Assembly: GCA_036824045.1 (NCBI GenBank)
Contig: DAITAZ010000059.1
Location: 1 to 13,152, forward strand
Direction of reading: 5' to 3'
Length of the DNA: 13,152 nt
From: DAITAZ01 sp036824045
Lineage (GTDB): Bacteria > Pseudomonadota > Gammaproteobacteria > Burkholderiales > Rhodocyclaceae
Shown one piece after another: positions 6,703-13,152 of the stretch. The position numbers and the translations under genes are program-made. The first letter of the stretch is position 1; each line of letters begins with the position of its first letter. The notes under the pieces were generated by a model. The model ran no database searches. It was not told where the DNA came from and worked only from the letters and a program-made list of their open reading frames with translations.

Positions 6703-7197
6703 TTAGCGGCGAAGCCGCGTGAGCAACGCGATCGCCTCGGCTGCGATGCCCTCCCCGCGCCCGGTGAAGCCCAGACGCTCGGTGGTCTTGCCTTTCACGT
6801 TAATCTGCTCGGCCGGCACCGCCAGATCCGTCGACAAATTGAGCACGATCGCCGGTACATGGGGCAGGATGCGAGGCTCCCGGGCAATCACGGTGCAGTC
6901 CACATTGACCACCTCCCACCCGGCTTGGGCCAGGGCTTGAACGGCTTGACGGAGCAGCACGCGACTGTCCGCCCCCTCCAGCGCGGGATCGGTATCGGGA
7001 AAATGTCGTCCGATATCGCCCAGGCCAGCCGCGCCAAGCAACGCATCGGTAATCGCGTGCAGCAGCACATCAGCGTCCGAGTGACCTAGCAGCCCCCGAG
7101 TGTGGGGAATCTCCACGCCCCCGAGAATCAGCCGGCGGCCGGGCACCAGGGCGTGCACATCGAAACCTTGACCCACGCGAAAATCAAACGGGTTCAT
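6703..7197 (-). CDS. ispF: 2-C-methyl-D-erythritol 2,4-cyclodiphosphate synthase
   Basis: A 164-aa enzyme of the MEP pathway that converts CDP-methylerythritol 2-phosphate to the cyclic diphosphate with loss of CMP. The metal ligands are present: D13 and H15 in GQGFDVHAL, and H47 in SDADVLLHAITDAL. Also typical are DIGRHFPDTDP, NVDCTVIAREPRI, NVKGKTTERLGFTGRGEGI and the usual length of about 160 aa; the family is a homotrimer. The ATG at 7197 lies inside the end of ispD (14-bp overlap), which indicates translational coupling with the preceding enzyme. Nothing is missing. Confidence 0.97.
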   Translation of the reverse strand: MNPFDFRVGQGFDVHALVPGRRLILGGVEIPHTRGLLGHSDADVLLHAITDALLGAAGLGDIGRHFPDTDPALEGADSRVLLRQAVQALAQAGWEVVNVDCTVIAREPRILPHVPAIVLNLSTDLAVPAEQINVKGKTTERLGFTGRGEGIAAEAIALLTRLRR

Positions 7198-7879
7198 CCC
7201 GACTCCTCAAAATCCATTCAGCCAAAGTCAGGTCGAAGGGATACGTGACTTTCAGATTGGTCGCATCGCAGCGCACCAGCTTCGGGTGCCCGCCCACAGC
7301 CTCGATGGCGCTGGCTTCGTCGGTCACCCCGCGGGCATGGTCCAGGGCCCGGCGCAGCATGAAGTACCGGAACATCTGCGGCGTTTGCGCCTGCCACAAG
7401 CTGTCACGGGGAACCGTCTCAATACTGCGCTGGCGGCTGTCAGCCCGCTTGAGCGTGTCAGCAGCCGGGATGGCAAGCAGCCCCCCTGTCTCATCTGCTG
7501 CGACTTCGCTGATCAGCTGGTCGATATGCCACTGGGCAAGGCATGGGCGGGCGGCGTCATGAACCAGTATCCAGTCCTGCGGCCCAATCTCGTGACTGAT
7601 GGCGCGCAAGCCATTGGCTACACTGTCAGATCGTGTAGGCCCCCCGCAAAACAAAGGACACAGCTTGGGCCCCAGGTCGGACCAGTCGTGAAGGTTCCAG
7701 GACTCATCGCCCACACTGAGTACCACGTAAACCCGCTCGATCTGCCAAGCGTTGCACAGCACACTCAACGTGCGGTGGATCAAGGGTCGGCCAAGCAGGG
7801 GCAGGTATTGTTTGGGCTTCTCGACACCCATTCGGGAGCCGCTTCCCGCAGCGGGGACCAAGGCAAAGTAACGTGACAT
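7184..7879 (-). CDS. ispD: 2-C-methyl-D-erythritol 4-phosphate cytidylyltransferase
   Basis: A 231-aa cytosolic enzyme joining CTP and methylerythritol phosphate in the MEP pathway. The nucleotide-binding start VPAAGSGSRMG (8-18) followed by KPKQYLPL, with R16 and K23 as catalytic residues, GGPTRSDSVANGL (79-91), VHDAARP (106-112), WQAQTPQMF (162-170) and NLKVTYPFDL (208-217, K210) are all seen. I use ATG at 7879, where family similarity starts; an in-frame TTG at 7912 would add 11 residues without support. No Shine-Dalgarno is visible before the ATG, and a TACAAT hexamer lies 7 nt upstream, so the mRNA may be nearly leaderless. First gene of ispD-ispF-thpR, divergent from the MgtC-family gene. 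Confidence 0.96.
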   Translation of the reverse strand: MSRYFALVPAAGSGSRMGVEKPKQYLPLLGRPLIHRTLSVLCNAWQIERVYVVLSVGDESWNLHDWSDLGPKLCPLFCGGPTRSDSVANGLRAISHEIGPQDWILVHDAARPCLAQWHIDQLISEVAADETGGLLAIPAADTLKRADSRQRSIETVPRDSLWQAQTPQMFRYFMLRRALDHARGVTDEASAIEAVGGHPKLVRCDATNLKVTYPFDLTLAEWILRSRDEPV

Positions 7880-7886
7880 GGTCCGA

Positions 7887-7892
7887 ATTGTA
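7887..7892 (-). promoter_or_regulatory. Possible -10 box of the ispD operon
   Basis: TACAAT on the minus strand ends 7 nt before the ispD ATG, which would put the transcription start at or next to the start codon. No convincing -35 is found, so this remains tentative. Confidence 0.3.
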
Positions 7893-7911
7893 GCGAAAAG
7901 AGGGGGGCACA

Positions 7912-9162
7912 ATGTTTGAGCAACTACCCCTGAGGGAACTGCAGGATTTCCTCACCAGTTTGGCTATCGGCCTGCTGATCGGATTGGAGCGTGAACGCCA
8001 CGCCTCGGCACGAGCGGGCTTGCGCACCTTCGCGCTGGTCGCCCTGCTCGGGACCCTTACCGCCCTCCTCGCCCAGCAAAGCGCCAGTGCCTGGCCGGTC
8101 GTGGCGGGGCTGTTGAGCGTCGCCGCCATGATCGTCAGCGCCCATCACCGTCAACCGGACCCGGAAGATCCCGGCACGACCTCAGTGGTGGCTGCGCTGG
8201 TGTGTTTCTGCCTTGGCGCAGCCATCCGCTATGGGCACGCCCAGTTAGCCGTCAGCCTGGCGGTGGCAGTGACCGGATTGCTCTACTTCAAGACAGAACT
8301 GCGCGGCGTTGCCGCCCGACTAAGCCCCCGGGACTGGCGATCAATGCTGCAGTTTGCCGCCCTCAGTCTGATCGTGCTGCCCCAGCTCCCGGATCGGGAC
8401 TTCGGCCCTTACGGTGCGCTGAACCCGTATCAGGCCTGGCTCATGGTGGTCCTCATCGCTGGCGTCAGCCTGGCCGGCTATGCGGCTCTCAGGCTGGTGG
8501 GCGTGCGCTTTGGCGCCCCCTTGCTAGGAATACTGGGCGGACTCGTCTCCAGCACCGCCACCACGCTGGTGTTCGCCCGCCGAACGCGGGAGAGCCCAAC
8601 GGTTGCCAGCACGGCAACCGTGGTGATCTTGCTGGCAAACCTGACCATGCTGGTACGTGTCGCCCTCATCACCGTGGCCCTCGCCCCGGGTTTGGTAAGG
8701 GAAATGGGCTTGGCGGTGGGCGTTGCAGTCGCAGCGGGACTCGCCACGCTGGTCATCGGATGGCGCAAGATGGTGCCGGGAGAAGGGCTTCCTGTGCCGG
8801 AAGTCCGTAATCCCACAGAACTCCGGTCGGCGCTCGGATTCGGCGGGCTCTACGCCTTGGTACTGCTCGCGGCAGCCTGGTTATCGGACATTGCCGGCTC
8901 GGGCGGCTTGTTTGCGGTGTCGCTGGTATCGGGGCTCACCGATATCGATGCAATCACGCTCTCCACCCTGCGCTTGCACAACATGACCCGGCTCTCGGCG
9001 GAGGACGCAGTCACCGCCATTGGCTTGGCCATGCTTGCCAACCTGGCATTCAAGACCGCCCTCACCGGCGTGGTAGGCGGACGCGAACTCCTGAAGGCCA
9101 TCGCCCCGAGCTTTACTGCCGTCGCCCTTGGCCTTACGACGGGATTGATATTTGTGCGCTGA
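7912..9162 (+). CDS. MgtC/SapB family protein with DUF4010 domain
   Basis: A 416-aa multi-pass inner-membrane protein. The N-terminal part holds the MgtC/SapB signature AIGLLIGLERERHA (18-31) followed by RAGLRTFALVALLG. The C-terminal half (about 180-410) matches the DUF4010 pattern, including LLGILGGLVSSTATTLVFARR and SLVSGLTDIDAITLS. About 11-12 hydrophobic segments are visible. MgtC proteins are linked to magnesium limitation and ATP synthase control, but the long DUF4010 fusions have no assigned role. ATG at 7912 is preceded by a G-rich GAGGGGGG stretch 4 nt away, and only 32 bp separate it from the divergent ispD ATG. It contains a 9-bp perfect inverted repeat at 8599-8621. It converges on the HDOD gene with a 12-bp gap. 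Confidence 0.88.
   Translation: MFEQLPLRELQDFLTSLAIGLLIGLERERHASARAGLRTFALVALLGTLTALLAQQSASAWPVVAGLLSVAAMIVSAHHRQPDPEDPGTTSVVAALVCFCLGAAIRYGHAQLAVSLAVAVTGLLYFKTELRGVAARLSPRDWRSMLQFAALSLIVLPQLPDRDFGPYGALNPYQAWLMVVLIAGVSLAGYAALRLVGVRFGAPLLGILGGLVSSTATTLVFARRTRESPTVASTATVVILLANLTMLVRVALITVALAPGLVREMGLAVGVAVAAGLATLVIGWRKMVPGEGLPVPEVRNPTELRSALGFGGLYALVLLAAAWLSDIAGSGGLFAVSLVSGLTDIDAITLSTLRLHNMTRLSAEDAVTAIGLAMLANLAFKTALTGVVGGRELLKAIAPSFTAVALGLTTGLIFVR
8599..8621. repeat. 9-bp-arm inverted repeat inside the MgtC/DUF4010 gene
   Basis: ACGGTTGCC (8599-8607) and GGCAACCGT (8613-8621) are perfect reverse complements separated by AGCAC. The arms encode ordinary residues (TVASTATV), so it may be chance in GC-rich coding DNA or an mRNA hairpin. 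Confidence 0.5.
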
Positions 9163-9174
9163 ACCGCTCCAGCA

Positions 9175-10032
9175 TCAGTTCAGCCCCATCTCCCGTTTGG
9201 CTTCACAAAAGTCCTCCATCACATCCTCCAGTTCCGTGTGGGAGAGGGCGAGGTAATCCAGGCAGGCATCCCCATTGCCGCCATCCCAGCCGTTCAGCAT
9301 CGTCATGCGGCGCGCACTGTGAGCCACGAACTCTCCAATCTTGAGCGCCGCCAGAAGCGTACGACGCGGCTGGGGCACGCGTGCATCCGTCAACACCGGT
9401 GTCAAGGGCTCATGGTGCACGAGGATGCTCTCCCGAACGTCGTCCGGCAGATGCCAGCTCTTGGCTACTAGATAGCCCACCACGGCATGATTGGTGCCGT
9501 GGATTTCGTCCTCCACGTCGGTGAACTTGCGCTCCACTGCCCGATTGGCCGCCATAAGGGTCGCCTTGTAATTGGGAAAGCGCATGGCCAGAATCGGCAC
9601 GCCACATTCATGGAAGAGACCCAGCATGTGGGCCAGGTCCGGAGACAAGCCCGGTACCCTGCGGGCCACAATCGCGCAGGCGAGCGCCGTCTCCGCCGCT
9701 GTATCCCAAAAACGGTCCAACTGGACCTTTTGGGATAGCTGCTGCTTGAGGGCCAAACTGGTGACGATGTTGAAAGTGCGATTAAGCCCCAGCATGTTTA
9801 CAGCCGCTGAAATCGACGTCACCTTCACACCAAACGCCGGTGAGTTGGCCACCTTCAGCACTCCGGCTGCGAGGCCGGGATCGGCCCCCACTGAGGCCAC
9901 CACCCGGCGCAGGTCCGGTGACGCAGCCCGCTGCTCCTGCTGAAGCTCGATCAGGATCCGCGGCTGGGGCGGGATAAACAAGCCGTTGAGTTGGTCCGAT
10001 CCAACGGCAGGCGCAGCGGTCGTAGCAGTCAT
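9175..10032 (-). CDS. HDOD domain signalling protein
   Basis: A 285-aa cytoplasmic protein filled by one HDOD domain (about residues 17-215). Typical elements are LFIPPQPRILIEL (18-30), DPGLAAGVLKVANSPAFG (51-68), SISAAVNMLGLNRTFNIV (73-90) and the later GLFHECGVPILAMRFPN (138-154). At the position of the catalytic His-Asp pair of HD phosphohydrolases it has H141-E142, so hydrolase activity is not expected, as is usual for HDOD proteins, which act in signalling or regulation. The C-terminal 70 residues are family-variable. ATG at 10032 has only a weak GGAC before it. No GGDEF or EAL domain is fused. Transcribed in the same direction as phaC and its hydrolase, but 114 bp after them. Confidence 0.88.
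   Translation of the reverse strand: MTATTAAPAVGSDQLNGLFIPPQPRILIELQQEQRAASPDLRRVVASVGADPGLAAGVLKVANSPAFGVKVTSISAAVNMLGLNRTFNIVTSLALKQQLSQKVQLDRFWDTAAETALACAIVARRVPGLSPDLAHMLGLFHECGVPILAMRFPNYKATLMAANRAVERKFTDVEDEIHGTNHAVVGYLVAKSWHLPDDVRESILVHHEPLTPVLTDARVPQPRRTLLAALKIGEFVAHSARRMTMLNGWDGGNGDACLDYLALSHTELEDVMEDFCEAKREMGLN
9702..9737. repeat. Long imperfect inverted repeat inside the HDOD gene
   Basis: TATCCCAAAA (9702-9711) and GGTCCA (9714-9719) pair with TGGACC (9722-9727) and TTTTGGGATA (9728-9737). That gives 16 paired bases with a 2-nt bulge (AC, 9712-9713) and a 2-nt centre. It falls in codons for SQKVQLDRFWDT, in frame and without disrupting the domain. Confidence 0.75.
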
Positions 10033-10146
10033 GAAAACGTCCAGTACAAGCGGGTGATTGAATACCGGTGTCTACGGTTCTACCCGCCCTTCCTTGATCA
10101 CTACGCCGTATCAGGCATGCCTCGAGCAATCGCGAGTGTGCTGCCC
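10033..10146. other. 114-bp gap between the hydrolase and HDOD genes
   Basis: No gene and no intrinsic terminator are visible. A 10-bp palindrome AGGCATGCCT (10113-10122) sits in the middle. It should contain the HDOD promoter, but I see no good -35/-10 pair. Read-through from the phaC transcript is possible. Confidence 0.4.
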
Positions 10147-11085
10147 TCAGCGGCCATCCGCCAACCACCGGGCGACCCGCTCCATCAGCAGTCGGCTGAC
10201 CAGCATCTCCAGGTGCCCAAGCCCCTCAACGGTCTCTGCACGAGCGCCGGGCCACGCCTGCTCCCCCTGAGGGTAGACGAAATTGTCGTGCAGGCTCCAG
10301 ACAGCCAGCGCACGCCCCGACGGAGGCGGCGTTTCCCCCGCAAGATGCGCAAGCCACGACGAGTCGCAGACCATCTGAGAGGCATTTACACCGGGCGCGA
10401 ACCGCGCCAATCGGGAGCCCTGATGGGGCGTCCCCAGACTGACCGCCCGATCAATCCCGTCCCAGCCATACCGGCTGAGATAAGCCCGGATCACCAGTCC
10501 GCCCATGCTGTGCCCCACGAGGCAAACGCGCGCATCCCCACGAGTTCGATGCACCGCAACCCGCTCACCCAACAAGCCTACGTAGCCCTCGATATCCCCG
10601 AACATGGGTTCCAGGGTCAGGGTTTCAACGTGGAATCCGCGCCGCTGAAGATACGGTGACCACCACCACCACGCGCCTTCGTTGCAGGTATATCCATGAA
10701 CCAGGATCACGACTCGAGCCCCGGGCAATCCGGCCTTGCGCTTGAGCCCGATAACACCCGCACCAACCAGAGGCTGAATGAACGAATAGAGCCGGACAAA
10801 GGCCCACCATTCGCGCCAATACAAACCCGCGCCCGCACGCCAACCCAACGCTGGCGTAGCCCGAGCGCCCGGATATACGCCTGCGAGCGCGAACCCAAGC
10901 GCGACGTACGCCAACCTCACCCAAAGCAAGAGCACTGAAAGCACAAGAACCGCCCGACCCCAATCCCAACCGGGCTGGCCCGCAAGCCAAACACCGGCGC
11001 CCAGCGCGACCACCACCTCCCCCAACAGTATCCAGCGCGGCGACAGAGGCGGTAGCGAGAACCTCCTTTCGTCGTGCCCCCTCAC
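10147..11085 (-). CDS. Membrane-anchored alpha/beta hydrolase (lipase/esterase-like)
   Basis: A 312-aa protein. Two hydrophobic segments at about 17-36 and 43-68 anchor it in the inner membrane; the remainder is an alpha/beta hydrolase. Seen: oxyanion region VILVHGYTCN (126-135), nucleophile elbow GHSMGG with S193 (191-196), SLGTPHQGS (216-224), and the probable acid and base D267 (SLHDNF) and H291 (GLGHLE). This pattern is that of triacylglycerol-lipase-like esterases. The substrate is unknown. The start is GTG at 11083-11085, only 6 bp after the phaC stop, so the two are probably co-transcribed. GGAG lies 12 nt before this GTG, which is long, so the exact start is uncertain. Proximity to phaC could suggest a role with polyester or lipid, but this is inference. 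Confidence 0.83.
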   Translation of the reverse strand: MRGHDERRFSLPPLSPRWILLGEVVVALGAGVWLAGQPGWDWGRAVLVLSVLLLWVRLAYVALGFALAGVYPGARATPALGWRAGAGLYWREWWAFVRLYSFIQPLVGAGVIGLKRKAGLPGARVVILVHGYTCNEGAWWWWSPYLQRRGFHVETLTLEPMFGDIEGYVGLLGERVAVHRTRGDARVCLVGHSMGGLVIRAYLSRYGWDGIDRAVSLGTPHQGSRLARFAPGVNASQMVCDSSWLAHLAGETPPPSGRALAVWSLHDNFVYPQGEQAWPGARAETVEGLGHLEMLVSRLLMERVARWLADGR

Positions 11086-11091
11086 AGGACG

Positions 11092-12801
11092 TCAACGCTC
11101 CAGCACATAGCTGCCAGGCGCAGTGAGCAGTTCCGGAAAACTGGCGTTGCCAACCCCGGGAGCATCCACCATGTTTCCGCAACGCTTGTGCAACCAGTCC
11201 ACCCAATCCTCCCACCAGCTCCCGTTACGCTCACCGGCCCGGTCACGCCAGCTCTCCGCTGTTTCCGAACGATGAGCCTCAGCCACCCAATAATGCCGTT
11301 TGGGCGGTTTAACCGGGGGGTTGATGATGCCCAAAATATGCCCACTGCTGCTGAGCACGAAGCGCTTGGGAGCATTTACCAGGTTGTTGATCCGAAACAC
11401 GGAACGCCAGGGGGCAATATGGTCATCTTCCGCCGCTACGCAGTACAGCGGCTGCGTGATACGGCCAAGGTCGATCGACTCTCCCGCCAAGTTCACGCCT
11501 CCCTTGCGAATCAATCTGTTGCGAAGATAAAGCTCCCGCAAATACCAGCCATGCATGGCAGCCGGCATCCGCGTGGTATCCATATTCCAATAAAGCACGT
11601 CGAAGGGCGGCGGCTTTTCTCCGTACAAATAGCTGTGCACCACGTAATGCCAGATGAGGCTATTGGAACGAAGGAGCCGAAACGCCGCAGCCATCTGAGA
11701 GCCGTCCAGGAAACCTTGGCGCTTCATCCCTGCCTCGATGTACGCGATACTCGCTTCATCGATAAAGACCTCGATGTCGCCCGGCTTGTGGAAATCCACG
11801 AGCGTAGTGAACAATGTCCAATGGACTACTGGCATCTGTTCACTCTTGCCATAGCGAGCATGGGCCCAGGCCATATACGCCGCCAGCAAGGTCCCGCCAA
11901 TGCAGTAACCGACCGCGTGCGCCTGTGCTGCTCCTGTCACCGCCCTCGCCACATCGATTGCAGGAATGACGCCTTCTGTCAGGTAATCCTCGAACTGGGT
12001 GGCGGCCATTTCAGCACCCGGATTCTTCCAGCTGGTGACAAACACGCTGAAGCCTTGATCCAGCAGGTAACGTACCAAGCTTTTCTTCTGAGTGAGATCA
12101 ACAATGTAATAGCGGTTGATCCAAGGCGTGATCAGAACGACCGGCGTTTCCCTCACCGAAGCCGTGGTGGGGCGGTATTGGATGAGTTCAAACAACCGAT
12201 TGCGAAAGACCACGGCCCCCGGCGTCATGGCCAGATTGCGCCCAACCTGGAAGTCGCCAGGATCGGTCATCCGCACATTGCCGGCCCGCAGATCCGCAAG
12301 GAGGTTCTGCATCCCCCGCCGCAAACTGTCGCCACCGGTTTCCACGCACTTGCGGATCGCCACCGGATTGGTCCAGAAAAAATTGGTCGGAGCCATGGCA
12401 TTGAGCCATTTCCGCCACCAGAAAGCGGCACGCCGCCTCTCCCGATTCGATAGCCCGGGGGTCTCGTAAAGCATGTCCTGCATCTGATGTGTCAACGCCA
12501 GATAGTTCTCCTTAAGCACATCGAAGGACGGGTATTGCCGCCACACGGGGTCGGAAAAGCGGGTGTCGTCTCCATGGGGGCTTATCACGTCCTCCGCCAC
12601 CAACCCCAGCGACCGCCGCCAATTGTGGGCAGCCAACTGCCACGCCAATCCGGATGCTTGGGTCAGTGTCTTCGCCAATTCTTCCGGATGGGCAAGCCAC
12701 GCCAGCTGCGCGTGTACGATCGGGGCGAACAAGCCGAGCGGATCGATGGCGGCTTCGACACGTCCATGAATCTCATCCAAATCTAAATTTTGGGTGCTCA
12801 T
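11092..12801 (-). CDS. phaC: Class I poly(3-hydroxyalkanoate) synthase
   Basis: A 569-aa enzyme that polymerises hydroxyacyl-CoA into storage polyester at granule surfaces. The lipase-like box is GYCIGG with catalytic C300; the triad is completed by D460 (AAEDDHIAPW) and H488 (SSSGHILGIINPP). Spacings of 160 and 28 residues agree with Cupriavidus necator PhaC (C319, D480, H508). The N-terminal domain (about 1-190) with WRQYPSFDVLKENYLAL and TNFFWTNP is typical of class I, which works without a PhaE or PhaR partner. ATG at 12801 is preferred: GGAA lies 7 nt upstream and similarity begins here; an in-frame extension to 12873 is unsupported. No phaA, phaB or phasin gene is in the window. An alpha/beta hydrolase follows 6 bp later. 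An IS110-type element begins within about 220 bp upstream. Confidence 0.96.
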   Translation of the reverse strand: MSTQNLDLDEIHGRVEAAIDPLGLFAPIVHAQLAWLAHPEELAKTLTQASGLAWQLAAHNWRRSLGLVAEDVISPHGDDTRFSDPVWRQYPSFDVLKENYLALTHQMQDMLYETPGLSNRERRRAAFWWRKWLNAMAPTNFFWTNPVAIRKCVETGGDSLRRGMQNLLADLRAGNVRMTDPGDFQVGRNLAMTPGAVVFRNRLFELIQYRPTTASVRETPVVLITPWINRYYIVDLTQKKSLVRYLLDQGFSVFVTSWKNPGAEMAATQFEDYLTEGVIPAIDVARAVTGAAQAHAVGYCIGGTLLAAYMAWAHARYGKSEQMPVVHWTLFTTLVDFHKPGDIEVFIDEASIAYIEAGMKRQGFLDGSQMAAAFRLLRSNSLIWHYVVHSYLYGEKPPPFDVLYWNMDTTRMPAAMHGWYLRELYLRNRLIRKGGVNLAGESIDLGRITQPLYCVAAEDDHIAPWRSVFRINNLVNAPKRFVLSSSGHILGIINPPVKPPKRHYWVAEAHRSETAESWRDRAGERNGSWWEDWVDWLHKRCGNMVDAPGVGNASFPELLTAPGSYVLER

Positions 12802-12834
12802 CTTGAATTCCAAGAACGACAACGCCTCACAGCG

Positions 12835-12851
12835 CTGCGTCAATCTGCGTC
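12835..12851 (-). repeat. Tandem GACGCAG repeats upstream of phaC
   Basis: On the minus strand GACGCAG-ATT-GACGCAG places two identical 7-mers 10 bp apart, about one helical turn, 33 nt before the phaC ATG. A TTGACG hexamer overlaps the second copy. It could be a regulator site, but no factor can be assigned. Confidence 0.35.
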
Positions 12852-12916
12852 GGCAATGTGAGTGGGCAATCAACCAAATTCACTGCCAATCCCTCCGGCA
12901 ATCTCGTGATCGCTGA

Positions 12917-13007
12917 CGAATGAAAGGGACTTCCCCGTCCCGAGCCAGCGGCGTAAGCCGCCGGCAGCATGAGCTGCCATGATTAAGTTTCCACGCACGA
13001 TCATTCG
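12917..13007 (+). other. Hairpin cluster at the left side of the IS110-family element
   Basis: CGAATGA (12917-12923) pairs with TCATTCG (13001-13007). Between them lie three perfect hairpins: GGGAC-N6-GTCCC (12926-12941), GCGGC-GTAA-GCCGC (12948-12961, a GNRA-type loop) and GGCAGC-ATGA-GCTGCC (12963-12978). The whole could fold as one multibranched RNA. It ends 17 bp before the transposase ATG. IS110-group elements encode a structured bridge RNA in the non-coding left end, whereas IS1111-group elements place it at the right end, so the role here depends on subgroup. Confidence 0.5.
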
Positions 13008-13024
13008 CTCGAAAGGGGAAATCC

Positions 13025-13152
13025 ATGAGTATTTTCACGGTAGGAATTGATCCGGCCAAGAACGTCTTTGCGTTGCACGGTGTTGATGATAATGGCAAGG
13101 CGGTACTGGTCAAGCCAAAGATGGCCCGGGTCAAGTTGCTGGAAATGGTGGC
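13025..13152 (+). CDS. IS110-family transposase, N-terminal part (runs off window)
   Basis: Only the first 42 codons are inside the window. They read MSIFTVGIDPAKNVFALHG followed by VDDNGKAVLVKPKMARVKLLEM, which is the standard N-terminus of IS110/IS1111-family DEDD transposases; D9 in GIDPAK is the first acidic residue of the RuvC-like site. ATG at 13025 is preceded by AAAGGGGAAATCC, a plausible ribosome site. Completeness, subgroup and the right end of the element cannot be judged from here. Confidence 0.88.
   Translation, partial: MSIFTVGIDPAKNVFALHGVDDNGKAVLVKPKMARVKLLEMV

Larger units (their letters stand above)
12900..13152 (+). mobile_element. IS110-family insertion sequence, left part
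   Basis: Inferred from the transposase N-terminus and the structured non-coding stretch in front of it. The exact left boundary is not visible: IS110-family elements usually lack terminal inverted repeats and flanking duplications, so the start given is an estimate between the phaC leader and the first hairpin stem. Confidence 0.55.

Noticed and set aside
9991..10659. 222-codon open frame on the plus strand over the hydrolase gene
   Set aside because: Antisense of a clear alpha/beta hydrolase; composition rich in Arg/Pro and no family resemblance.
11074..12453. 459-codon open frame on the plus strand, antisense to phaC and the start of the hydrolase
   Set aside because: It overlaps a phaC gene with intact catalytic triad and full-length family match. 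Its translation has no recognisable domain and is rich in His/Arg/Pro, as expected for the antisense of a GC-rich gene.
12802..12873. 24-residue N-terminal extension of phaC
   Set aside because: The extension is basic and unlike PhaC N-termini; the downstream ATG at 12801 has a ribosome site and matches where the family begins.
12880..13134. Minus-strand frame over the IS110 left end
   Set aside because: Antisense of the transposase N-terminus and the hairpin cluster; no recognisable protein.

Overview
The window looks like a chromosomal segment of a Gram-negative proteobacterium, most likely a betaproteobacterium. This is inferred from the mix of genes: a class I polyhydroxyalkanoate (PHA) synthase, adjacent ispD-ispF of the MEP isoprenoid pathway, an HpaR-type MarR regulator and an OmpA-domain envelope protein. 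Coding regions are GC-rich. I cannot name a genus from sequence alone.

Layout, left to right. (1) 1-90: tRNA-Ser(CGA), minus strand. (2) 180-1599: an AhpD-like carboxymuconolactone decarboxylase family gene (minus), with a promoter overlapped by a small palindrome, divergent from an OmpA-family membrane-anchored protein (plus) that ends in a clear intrinsic terminator. (3) 1725-3720: an MFS_3-type drug or metabolite exporter (minus), divergent from an HpaR-like MarR regulator (plus). Two perfect inverted repeats lie in the shared 205-bp gap and suggest local control. (4) 3721-4273: a 553-bp gene-free stretch, AT-rich near its left end and rich in palindromes. (5) 4274-6096: a multi-pass membrane protein of the conserved-TM-helix (mechanosensitive-channel-like, CmpX) type, a double-hairpin terminator, then a Host_attach family protein with its own good promoter. 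(6) 6087-7879: the minus-strand operon ispD-ispF-thpR, tightly packed and convergent with the Host_attach gene (10-bp overlap of the two ends). (7) 7912-9162: an MgtC/SapB plus DUF4010 membrane protein, divergent from ispD across only 32 bp. (8) 9175-10032: an HDOD signalling protein (minus). (9) 10147-12801: phaC followed 6 bp later by a membrane-anchored alpha/beta hydrolase (minus, probable operon). (10) 12802-13152: the phaC upstream region, a cluster of perfect hairpins, then the start of an IS110-family transposase that runs off the right edge.

The genes are mostly housekeeping or common accessory functions: isoprenoid precursor synthesis, PHA storage, envelope and signalling. I do not see a defence system, CRISPR array or obvious new multi-gene system. 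The features most worth a second look are non-coding: the hairpin cluster directly before the IS110 transposase (possible element-end or bridge-RNA structure), a 16-bp-arm inverted repeat inside the HDOD gene, the operators between the exporter and its MarR regulator, and the palindrome-rich gap at 3721-4273.
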